Positions 42,149-50,700 of a stretch of 64,000 nt of DNA are shown in pieces (the stretch's first letter is position 1; each line of letters begins with the position of its first letter). The translations under genes and the position numbers were made by a program. The DNA lies in NCBI GenBank assembly GCA_035556715.1, contig DATMER010000028.1, forward strand, positions 152,462 through 216,461, given 5' to 3'. A model generated the notes under the pieces. That model searched no databases and was not told the origin of the DNA. It was given only the letters and a program-made list of their open reading frames with translations. This stretch comes from DATMER01 sp035556715 (GTDB lineage: Bacteria > Acidobacteriota > Thermoanaerobaculia > Multivoradales > UBA5704).

Positions 42149-43813
42149 TTAGGCCAACCCCAGCCGCCTCATCCTCTGCAGGAGCGCCGGCTTCGAGACC
42201 TCCAGGTGGTCCACCATGGCCTCCAGGTTGCCGTTGCAGGTTTCGCGGGCTTCCAGGATCTCGGCACGGCTGAGCTCGACGGCCTTCCTCAGGCCGGGGA
42301 GCTTTTCCATCATCAGGTAGAGGGACGGCCGCGCCACGCCGAGCTGGGCGGCCGTGGGCTTGATCTCCCAGCGGTTGGCGCGCAGAGCGGCCAGGATCTC
42401 CTCGTGGGAAACATCCGCAGGGGAACGGTAGCTTCCGCCGAAGCCTCCGGAACGGTGAGAAGGGATGGGAGTGTCCATCCGGGCCGGGTCGATCGGCAGC
42501 GGGGTAGGCGGCCGGGAGGACGGCAGGGGAGACTCCGTCACCTCCTGGAGCAGGCGCTCGATCTGGGAGCCGATCTGCGCTTTCGGGAAGCCGCGGCTGC
42601 CCACGACCAGCTCGCGCGCCACGTTGCGGAGCTGGCGCAGGTTGCCGGGCCAGGGGTGCCGCGCCAGGCGGGCGACCACCGACGCGGACAGCCAGGGCTC
42701 CTCGGTCTCCCGGATCAGCAGGAGCTTCTCCTCCTCGTGCAGCACCCTCAGCTCGGCGCGCAGGAAGTGGAAGAGCAGGCGGCCGAAGTCGTCGCGGCGC
42801 TCGCGCAGGGGAGGCAGGACGATCTCGTAACCCGAAAGGCGGTGGAGGAGGGGAGCCCGGAACCGCCCCTGCTCCACGGCGGACTCCAGGTTCGCGTCGG
42901 TGGCGGCGATGAGCCGCACATCCACCTGGACCGGGGCGCTGCCGCCCACGCGCTGGATCTCTCCGCTCTCCAGGGCGCGCAGGAGCAGGGGCTGGACCTC
43001 GGCGGGCGTCTCGCCGACCTCATCCAGGAAGAGCGAGCCGCCATGCGCGCGCTGAAAGTACCCGGCCTGGTCCCGGACCGCGCCCGTGAAGCTCCCCTTG
43101 ACCGCGCCGAAGAGCTCCGAGGAGGCGAGCGAGGGCGGGACCGCTCCCATGTTCACCGAGACGAACGGGCCGCTCCGGCGCCGGCTGGCCAGGTGGATCG
43201 CGCTGGCCGCGAGCTCCTTGCCGGTGCCGGTCTCCCCGCGGAGCAGCACCGGGAGGTCCAGGTCGGCCACCTGGAGGATCCTCTGGCGCACCCGGGCCAC
43301 GGCGTCGCTCTGGCCGACCAGGCCGAGCGGATCCCCGCGCTCCCCGGGCCGGTGCAGGCTGGGCTGGAGCCGGTGGAGCAGCAGCACCGAGCGGCTGGAC
43401 AGCTCCAGCACGACCCCCCGGGAGAGCGCCTCCTGGGTCAGGGTCTGCATGCCCTCGACCGTCAGGCCGTCGGCGAACACCGGGGTCGGGCATTCGCGGG
43501 CATCGAGGCGGACGGTCTCCAGGTCTCCGGCGGGAGCTATCCAAAGCGGAGTGCGGCTCATGCGGCGGTCGGCCAGCGGCCGTCCGAGGGTCTCTCCGGG
43601 AGGCGAGAGCTCCGGCTGCAGCCGGGAGAGGGGCACGGCGTGTCCGGCCGAAAGCTCTCTCAGCAGGGCGCGCTCGCCCACGCGGCGGACGTCGGGATGG
43701 CAGAGGATGGTCAGCGCCAGAAGGGAGCCGTCGCGCTCGTTCCGGCGCCGGGGCCGGCGGTCGCCCATTCCCTCCCAGACCGTCGAGAGGATCTCGTCTT
43801 CGTCAAAGCTCAC
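42149..43813 (-). CDS. FHA-type sigma54-interacting transcription activator
   Basis: 554 residues. Residues about 20-110 are FHA-like (LLALTILCHPDVRRVGERALL..LSRLQPELSPPGETLGRPLADRRMSRTPLWI). Then comes the AAA+ sigma54-activator domain with Walker A GETGTGKELAASAIH near 193, the sigma54-contact loop as GSFTGA (not the usual GAFTGA) near 243, LFLDEVGETPAEVQPLLLRALE, and VDVRLIAATD. The C-terminus carries a Fis-type helix-turn-helix (EEILAALRANRWEIKPTAAQLGVARPSLYLMMEKL) and a second HTH-like segment. It should drive sigma54 promoters after a phospho-peptide signal at the FHA domain. Convergent with the c-di-GMP operon; a 12-nt tandem repeat lies upstream of its start. Confidence 0.93.
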   Translation of the reverse strand: MSFDEDEILSTVWEGMGDRRPRRRNERDGSLLALTILCHPDVRRVGERALLRELSAGHAVPLSRLQPELSPPGETLGRPLADRRMSRTPLWIAPAGDLETVRLDARECPTPVFADGLTVEGMQTLTQEALSRGVVLELSSRSVLLLHRLQPSLHRPGERGDPLGLVGQSDAVARVRQRILQVADLDLPVLLRGETGTGKELAASAIHLASRRRSGPFVSVNMGAVPPSLASSELFGAVKGSFTGAVRDQAGYFQRAHGGSLFLDEVGETPAEVQPLLLRALESGEIQRVGGSAPVQVDVRLIAATDANLESAVEQGRFRAPLLHRLSGYEIVLPPLRERRDDFGRLLFHFLRAELRVLHEEEKLLLIRETEEPWLSASVVARLARHPWPGNLRQLRNVARELVVGSRGFPKAQIGSQIERLLQEVTESPLPSSRPPTPLPIDPARMDTPIPSHRSGGFGGSYRSPADVSHEEILAALRANRWEIKPTAAQLGVARPSLYLMMEKLPGLRKAVELSRAEILEARETCNGNLEAMVDHLEVSKPALLQRMRRLGLA

Positions 43814-43841
43814 AGTCCCCAGAGTTTATAGGAAGGGGGAC

Positions 43842-43901
43842 GGCTTGGTGGGCGGCTTGGCGAGAGACCTGGCGAGAGACCTGGTGGGAGGCTTGGCGCC
43901 C
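43842..43901. repeat. 12-nt tandem repeat, five units
   Basis: Five 12-nt units in exact register: GGCTTGGTGGGC, GGCTTGGCGAGA, GACCTGGCGAGA, GACCTGGTGGGA, GGCTTGGCGCCC. They fill the space between the activator start (43813) and the terminator hairpin of the upstream small gene, where the activator promoter should be. Confidence 0.8.
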
Positions 43902-43928
43902 CCGCCCGGAAGCATGCCGGGCGGGGGC
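43898..43928. terminator. Hairpin terminator after the small secreted peptide gene
   Basis: A 12-bp perfect stem (GCCCCCGCCCGG / CCGGGCGGGGGC) with a 7-nt loop lies 15 bp beyond the stop of the minus-strand small gene. Confidence 0.7.
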
Positions 43929-43943
43929 AGAGAAAGAGTCCGG

Positions 43944-44123
43944 CTACCGCGGGGGCGGCATGTTGATCATGATGGGATCAGTCTCGGGGTCCGCCTGAGT
44001 CGTGGCGCCCCCGGAGCCCGAGTCCCCTTGGAACCGGTCGAAGAGGGGACGGAAGGGACTGTCGGTCGGGATCAGGTTCCAGAGCACTGAGAGAAGGATC
44101 AGGGTGAAGTGCAGTTTTTTCAT
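43944..44123 (-). CDS. Small secreted or membrane peptide, unknown
   Basis: 59 residues from ATG 44123, ribosome site AGGAGGGC. MKKLHFTLILLSVLWNLIPTDS looks like a signal peptide or single membrane helix. The tail PFRPLFDRFQGDSGSGGATTQADPETDPIMINMPPPR is Gly/Pro-rich and acidic. It has its own terminator, which supports a real short gene. No family is recognised. The region 44124-44329 upstream holds three exact GTGTCAGCC repeats and presumably its promoter. Confidence 0.6.
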   Translation of the reverse strand: MKKLHFTLILLSVLWNLIPTDSPFRPLFDRFQGDSGSGGATTQADPETDPIMINMPPPR

Positions 44124-44261
44124 TTCCGTTGCCCTCCTTGGTAATGGCAATCCCAGAAGGCAATGGACGTACCCGGGCCTCATACCCGTAAACAATTCAG
44201 AATCAATGATTTGAGAGAAGATGCCCCGGAGGCCTGCCGAGGGTGTCAGCGGGTGCCCGGC

Positions 44262-44288
44262 GTGTCAGCCGTGTCAGCCGTGTCAGCC
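44262..44288. repeat. Three direct GTGTCAGCC repeats
   Basis: Three perfect 9-nt copies in a row (44262, 44271, 44280), with a related GTGTCAGCG at 44243 and a further GACAGC after them. They lie between the CHAT gene stop and the small-peptide gene. Confidence 0.7.
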
Positions 44289-44329
44289 GACAGCGATGGA
44301 GCGAATGTGCGTGCGGGAGGGGTCTGCTG

Positions 44330-47300
44330 TCAGAAGCCGGCGGTCCAGTCGCCCTGGGCAACGAAGGCCGCCCAGAAGTACGGATCGCGCCAGACCCTCT
44401 GATTCATCATCTCGATCTGGGCGGCGCGCAGGGCGGCCGCGGGGCGCAGGCCGTCGCGGAGCATCGACCGGTAGAAGCGCTGCATGATCTCGGCGGCGGC
44501 GCGGTCGCGGACGGGCCACAGGCTCGCCACCACCTGGGAAGCCCCGGCATGGAAGAAGCCGTTCGTCAGTCCGACCAGCCCCTCGCCCCGCAGCTCGCGG
44601 CCGAGGCCGGTCTTGCAGCCGCTGAGGACGACGAGGTCGGACTGCAGCCGCAGCGAGTAGAGGTCCTGGAGGCTGAGGAAGCCATTGACGGCCTGACCCT
44701 TTCCGTCGAGCTGGGAGAGCGCGAGCCCGGACAGTTGCGGGTACTCGCTGTCGAGGATGCCGTGCGTGGCGAAGTGGAGGGCGCTGAAGCGGTCCAGCCG
44801 GCCCGACGTGACCAGGTCCTTGGTGGCCTCGGCGCCGAGCGCGACCAGAACCTCCCTCCCCTGCGCCTCGGCCTTGATCCCCTCGGCCTCCCTGCGGCTC
44901 CAGGGCAGGTCTGCCAGCCCGGAATCCCGCGATGCGACCAGCCGGGGACGCACGCCCCTGGAGGGATCGTTGTTGTAGACGGGGTCGGCCAGGATCGCGA
45001 GGGAAGGGGGCCGCGGTGCCCGGTTCGCGTCCGCCTGGCGGATCTCCTTCAGCACGGCGACCGAGGGGAGGAGGACGATCTCGTGCTCCTCGACGAGCGA
45101 CACGCTCCCCTCGGGGCGTGGGACCGGCAGCGCGGCGAAGGGGATGTAGTGAAGCGCCCCGTCGGGCACGATCACCAGGCGCCGGCCGGCGATGGCTTCG
45201 AGGGCGGGGCCCAGCACCTGTTGCGAGAGGAGGCGCAGGTCGGCCTTCTGACCGGCGACGTCCCTGTCGCTCGGGTTCTGCAGGCGCTCGTGGAGCCTCC
45301 GGGCCAGCGGCCCGATCTCCTTCCGGCCGGGGAGGGTGAAGGCCTGCAGGGACGTCGAGCTGACCACCCACATGTAGCTGCGGGGGTCCGCCAGCAAGTA
45401 CTCGATCAGCACGGTCTGGTCGTCCAGCAGGCCCTGGATCTCGCGGACCGAAAGCGAGGGCTTCTTCTTCAGGCTCTCGTGCCGGCTGCCGTCCGCCAGG
45501 AGGGCGTCGACGATCTGATGCTCGGCGGTCAGCGCGTCGATCTCCTCCCGCAGCGCCTCGCTCCGGGCCCTGGAGGCTTCGTCGTCAGCCAGCGAGAGCC
45601 GGAGCGCCGCCTTGGCGTTCAGCTCCTGGCGCAGCCGCAGCTCCCGTTCCAGCACCTTGGGGTCGCCGTCGCGGGTATCGACCCGGGCGCGGGCGAGGAC
45701 GTCCAGGAGCCCCCGGGCACGGGACTGCTCCGCGATGGCGAAGGCCTTGGCGTCCAGGCCGGAGCCCGGCGCGGTCTGGTGGAGTTGCATGAGGACGTCG
45801 GCGTACCTCTCATACGTCTCGCGGACGGTCGCGAAGTGCATGGCGCGCAAGCGGTCGCCGCTGACCTCGGACCGGAAGGACTCCATCAGCACGAGGGCGG
45901 CCTCCAGGCGCTCGCGGGCGGCCGGCAGGTTCCCGGCCTCGTGCTCCAGGCGTCCCTGATCCGCGAGGATGAGCACCTGGGCGCCGATGTCGCCGAGGGA
46001 CTCGGCCTCCCTGTTGGACTTCTCGTAGGCATCGCGCGCGGCGTCGAGCTTCCCCTGGACCGCGCAGGCGCGGGCCAGGCCCCGGCGCGCGGTGGAAGCG
46101 CCGCTCTTGCTGCCGAGTTCCTCGTAGAGGGCGAGGGACTCCCGCAGCCTCGCCTCGGCCTGTGCCGGATCGCCCAGCTCCAGGAGGAGGAGGCCTTGAG
46201 CCCGGAGCGACTCCGCCTCTCCGGCGCGGTCCTTGGCTTCGCGCTGGAGCTTCAGCGCCCTGTCGATCTGCGTGGCGGCCTCCCCGGTCTCTCCCAGCTC
46301 CTCGGCGATGCGGCTCAGGCCGACCAGGGTCATGGCCTGGCGGCGGGGATCGTGTTGCAGCGGCAGCGCCTGCCCCAGCAGCTCGCGGGCCTCGTCGTAG
46401 GCGCCGAGCTGGAAGAGGAGCATCCCCAGGTTGTTGATCGCGATGGCCTCCGACTCCGTATCGTTCAAGGCGCGCAGGATCTCCCGGGCGCCCGCGAAGT
46501 GCTCCAGCGCATCGTGAGGCATGCCCAGGTTGTTGTAGAGGGTGCCGAGGTTCGAAAGGACCTGCGCCTCGGTCTTGCGCCGGCCGGTGGAGCGGGCCAG
46601 GTCGAGAGCTCCCCGCAGGTCGTCGAGCGCCTGGAGAGGCCGGCCCAGCAGGAAGCGCATCTGGCCGACGGAGTTGAGGGCCATGGACTGCTGCGGCCGG
46701 TCGCCCGCCTTCCGGCTGAGCTCCAGGCCCCGCTCGTACGCGGCGAGGGCAGCGCCGGCATCCCCGAAGCTCTGGTGCACGTGCCCGATGGTCAGGAGAG
46801 CCGTGGCAGCAAGGTCCGGCCTGCCGAGCTCCTGCCAGAGGGTGAGCGACTCCTCCAGGGCGCCGAGCGCGCGCCGGTCGTCGCCGACCAGGCGAAGAGT
46901 CCGTCCCATTGTGCCGAGGGTATCGGCCATCCCCTCCCGGTCGTTCAGCTCGCGCTGAAGGGATAGGGCCTGCTCGCAGGCGGCGAGGGACTCCTCCCAC
47001 TGACGGGCCGCGGCGAGGACCTTCCCGAGGCCGGTAAGCGCGCGGGCTTCATGCAGCCGGTCCCCGAGGGTGCGCCAGCGTTCGATGGCGATCCTGGCGA
47101 CCTCGATCGATTCCGGATCGCCTCGCCGGGCGCGAAGGCCTGCCTTCAGGTCCGCCTGCTCGGCCTCGACCCGGAGCCGGTCGTCGCGGTCGGCCCGGTG
47201 GAGCGCCGCGAGGCTCAGGCGGTACTGCCCGGTGTCGCCGGGGTAGACCGTCCGGACCTCGATGGAGTAATCCCCCTTCTCTTCGGCGATCAGGGAGACG

Positions 47301-47578
47301 CTTTCCGTGGAGAAGCTGCCGGTGGGGGAGTCCACCTTGACCAACTCGGCCCCGGACGGCCCGCGCAGGGCGGCGGCCACGTCGAGCCCCTCCTGGGCGA
47401 CCTCCACCCGGGCGTAGTCCCCGGAATCCAGGGTCAGGCGATAGACGTGGACTTCGCCGGAGCTGAGGGCGCGGGTGAGCGGAGCATTCGCTTGGATGCG
47501 GAATGGAAGATCCGCACCTGGACCAATGACGTTTCCGGCGAGCCCCAGAAGAAGCCAGGGCAGGCCCCATCCCTTCAT
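44330..47578 (-). CDS. TPR-CHAT caspase-like protease
   Basis: 1082 residues from ATG 47578. A likely signal or anchor (WGLPWLLLGLAGNVIGPGA) precedes a beta-rich PPC-like domain (residues about 25-130). TPR repeats then fill 150-650 (for example ALTGLGKVLAAARQWEESLAACEQALSLQRELNDREGMADTLGTMG). A coiled linker leads to a C-terminal CHAT domain. The CHAT catalytic pair is visible: His in ALHFATHGILDSEYP near 936 and Cys in VVLSGCKTGLG near 986, followed by GLTNGFFHAGASQVVASLWPV. CHAT proteins are caspase relatives that cleave partners on a signal and act in bacterial self-killing and defence in several systems. The upstream same-strand gene is the KAP-propeller fusion, separated by a terminator. 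Confidence 0.93.
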   Translation of the reverse strand: MKGWGLPWLLLGLAGNVIGPGADLPFRIQANAPLTRALSSGEVHVYRLTLDSGDYARVEVAQEGLDVAAALRGPSGAELVKVDSPTGSFSTESVSLIAEEKGDYSIEVRTVYPGDTGQYRLSLAALHRADRDDRLRVEAEQADLKAGLRARRGDPESIEVARIAIERWRTLGDRLHEARALTGLGKVLAAARQWEESLAACEQALSLQRELNDREGMADTLGTMGRTLRLVGDDRRALGALEESLTLWQELGRPDLAATALLTIGHVHQSFGDAGAALAAYERGLELSRKAGDRPQQSMALNSVGQMRFLLGRPLQALDDLRGALDLARSTGRRKTEAQVLSNLGTLYNNLGMPHDALEHFAGAREILRALNDTESEAIAINNLGMLLFQLGAYDEARELLGQALPLQHDPRRQAMTLVGLSRIAEELGETGEAATQIDRALKLQREAKDRAGEAESLRAQGLLLLELGDPAQAEARLRESLALYEELGSKSGASTARRGLARACAVQGKLDAARDAYEKSNREAESLGDIGAQVLILADQGRLEHEAGNLPAARERLEAALVLMESFRSEVSGDRLRAMHFATVRETYERYADVLMQLHQTAPGSGLDAKAFAIAEQSRARGLLDVLARARVDTRDGDPKVLERELRLRQELNAKAALRLSLADDEASRARSEALREEIDALTAEHQIVDALLADGSRHESLKKKPSLSVREIQGLLDDQTVLIEYLLADPRSYMWVVSSTSLQAFTLPGRKEIGPLARRLHERLQNPSDRDVAGQKADLRLLSQQVLGPALEAIAGRRLVIVPDGALHYIPFAALPVPRPEGSVSLVEEHEIVLLPSVAVLKEIRQADANRAPRPPSLAILADPVYNNDPSRGVRPRLVASRDSGLADLPWSRREAEGIKAEAQGREVLVALGAEATKDLVTSGRLDRFSALHFATHGILDSEYPQLSGLALSQLDGKGQAVNGFLSLQDLYSLRLQSDLVVLSGCKTGLGRELRGEGLVGLTNGFFHAGASQVVASLWPVRDRAAAEIMQRFYRSMLRDGLRPAAALRAAQIEMMNQRVWRDPYFWAAFVAQGDWTAGF

Positions 47579-47656
47579 CCCGACCCCCAGACTGTCTGTT
47601 CCCACTGCTAAGAGTGAAGCAAGATGCCCAGGAATTGCAAGTATTCAAGGGGAAAT

Positions 47657-47681
47657 CAAGAAAAAAGCCCGGCCCGAGCCT
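47657..47681 (-). terminator. Rho-independent terminator of the KAP-propeller gene
   Basis: On the minus strand, GGCTCGGGCCGGGC folds into a short stem and is followed by six T residues. It lies about 25 bp after the KAP stop (47707) and before the CHAT start. The sequence is almost the same as the clpB terminator at 51757-51787 (24 bp with one mismatch). Confidence 0.65.
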
Positions 47682-47706
47682 TGAGGAACGGCTGAGACTG
47701 GCAGCC

Positions 47707-50700
47707 TCAGGTGACGCGAATCCCCGTCGAGACCCGGGCGAAGCTCTCCCGGTAGCGCTCCAGGGAGCCCCAGCGCTGAAACTCCTCCAGGTGCTCCAGA
47801 AGGGATTCGGGTGCGCCTTCCTGCCTCAGGTACCCTCCAAAGTCGGTATAGAGATTCCCGTCGGAAAGCCATTCCCGTTCGCAGTGCTGGATGGCGCTCA
47901 GCGCGACAAGGACCTCCTCAGGGATTGGGACGGCCGGATTGAGCATGTCCCTGGCGCGCAGGAGCTTGAGCCGGATCAGCAGTTGGTGCAAAGGGGTCAC
48001 GGGAGGGACGTAGGGCCTCTGGAACATGGCGTAATAGCGGACGCGGTTCAGGAACCTCTTGGCCGAGCGCGGATTGTTCCGCTTGGAGAACAGGAAGGGG
48101 GTCCAGGTGCGGAGGGCACCGACGAACTGTGGAGAGTCCCGGACGATATCCTCCTGGGCCTGGATCGCTCTCCAGACCAGCAGGAGAGCCAGGAACCCAA
48201 GCGGCAAGGCCAGAAATGCAGGAGATCTACTCCCTGGCGTTGCCTCGTAGAGACGGGGGCCTCCTGCTCCTGGGGAGGCATTCGGCGGCGGAGACGGCTG
48301 AGGGGGCGCGAGCTTGCCAGGGAGCGACGAGGGGGCTGGGGCCGGAGCGGGACCAGGAGAGGGGCCGCCAACTTCCGCCACCTGCCTGGATTCAGCCGGC
48401 CTTTGTATCCCAAAGCCGACCCAGAAGCCAGCGCCGAGGAGAGCCAGGACCAGCAGCGCAAGGCTCCAGCGCCTGACCACTCCCGCGGCTTTGAGGATGA
48501 AGCCGGCGACAGGGGTCGGCTTCCATCCGTCCCTGCCCAGCACGTCGAAGAGCCCAGCGAATTCCTCGGCATTGGGCCGCGGGACCGGCACCTCGATGTT
48601 GATCAGCTTCTCCAGGTACTGGCGCGCGAACCGCTGCCGGCGCAGCTTGAGCTCTTCGTCTTCCGGATTTCCTCCGGAGGCTCCGGTCTCCGTCCGGTCG
48701 CCAGGGATCACGATGTGGCTGGCGCGGGGAGCCGAGGACCGGTCCAGCATCTCCGTCGCGACATCTCGGAAGGCGAGGCCGATTGCGCGCTCGACCCGGT
48801 CGATGTCGAGCCCCATGACGATGACACACTCGCCGGAAGAAACCAGGAAATTCACTGCCTCCAGGATCTCCGAGACGTTCTCCGGCCGACAGCGGTCGAG
48901 ATCGTCGATGAGGATGACCATGGAGCGAGGTTCGAGAGCCCGTGTCACGTCCCTGAACTCGCGGCTGAACTGTTCCCGGAAGCCCAGTTGCCCCTCCAGG
49001 GCAGACAGCTTCAGGGAGCCGGACGCCGAGGCCAGGAGCTGAGCCGGCCGAATGTCGAAGGCTCGCAGCCCCCGCCGCAGCGTTTCGGCGACCGCGCCGA
49101 GGCCGAGCAGCCAGGCGATCCCGGGGGCAACCGAATCCGTCCCGTCGACCTGTTTGCCCTTAAACCAGGACGCGAGCCAGCCTGCGGCTTGCTTGACCTC
49201 TTCCAGGCGAGCCGAAGGCGAAGACGGGTCGGCGAGAAAGAGGCCCGTGTAGACAGCAATGGCGAACAGGATCAGAAAGGCCAGCAGCCAGAACCGCTTG
49301 CCCCGAATCCAGAGCAGTCGCAGGCGGAATGCGATGCCTCCGCGAGACCATGGTGCTGGAATGGCCTGTCGCCGGATGTTCTCCAGGAGGGCTGCGAGGA
49401 GATGCTCCTCCTTCTGGTGGTGCCATGCATTGAACGAAACAGGATGAAAGCCATGCCGCCGCAGGTCGTCGCGGAGCAGGTTCATGAGTGAGCTCTTGCC
49501 GGTCCCCCATTCCCCGGTGACGGCAATGGTCAGAGGTGGCTGGGTGTTCTCATTGCGAAGGAAGCGGGACAGGGCTTGGGCCAGGGGATCCAGATTCAAA
49601 GCGTCGCGCTGGCTCGCATCCACCGGGCTGTCGGAGGCGAGAACATCGGCGATCGAAAGTCGTTCGGTCGAGGGTTGCCGGCGGCGAAGCGCCATCCAGG
49701 TGAAGCCGAATAGCAGAACAAGGCTCAAGTAATACCAGGGAGCGGGATAGATCCTGTGCCGCCGACTGTTCTTCCACGTCCTGCCGCCGTCATAGGTCAT
49801 GAAGATCGACCCGTCGCCGGCAAGAGCGCTGCCCGTGGTCGCACTGGCGAAGTGGATCCTCCCGAGAGAAACCGGCAGCTTCTCCTGCCGAACCCAGGAG
49901 GCTCCCGAGTTCGTCGTTTTATAGATCTGAGAATCCGGGTCAGAGGCCCAGCCCGTTTGCGCATCCGGCAGGAAGTGAAGCCCCCGAAGCTGACCGGAAG
50001 CGGTCGGATAGGGGAGGGGGGACCAGTTAGCTCCCCGATCGGAAGTAAAACGAAGGGCATCATCGGTCCAACAAAAAGCCTTGGCCGAGTCGATCAAGCG
50101 GCAGTTGCGGACCCCGGAGCTCAGTGGAGAAGGCAGGGGGGTGCTGTCCCACGTCCGACCACCGTCGTTCGTGACGGCAATTACTGGTTCAAAGCCAAGG
50201 TCGCCACCGCTCGGCGCAGAACCCCATCCCCATCCTTTTTGAGAATCCGAGAACTTGATCTCCCTCAAGATCAAGCCCGAAGGCTGGGGCTTAATTGGCT
50301 CCCAGGCTTCCCCATTCTTCGTATGAAAAAGCAAATCATGCGCGACCGTCCAGCCATGTTGTTCATCTATGAAGTGAACGTCGGACAACGCGGACCTGGG
50401 GTCGATGGATTGGGGTGTCCACACGTCGCCGCCATCGGTCGTCTTCAGGACGAGCCCTTGAGAGCCGACAGCCCAGCCGGTGGTGCTGTTGATGAAATGG
50501 ATGTCCTCCAGGCGGGCCGGGGCCACATGGACGGTATCCCACGATCGGCCGGAATTGGCAGTCCGAAGGATGTTGCCGGCAGTATCCACGGCGAAGGCCC
50601 GCCGCCCGTCAGGCCATGCCATGGCGGAGGGAGCCTGGGAAGAGCGGAAGCTCCTTTCCCACGTGAGGCCACCGTCCGTTGTGCGGAACACCTTGGTGCC

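Noticed and set aside
44243..46966. 907-codon open frame on the plus strand
   Set aside because: It is antisense to the TPR-CHAT gene, whose catalytic motifs are intact on the minus strand.
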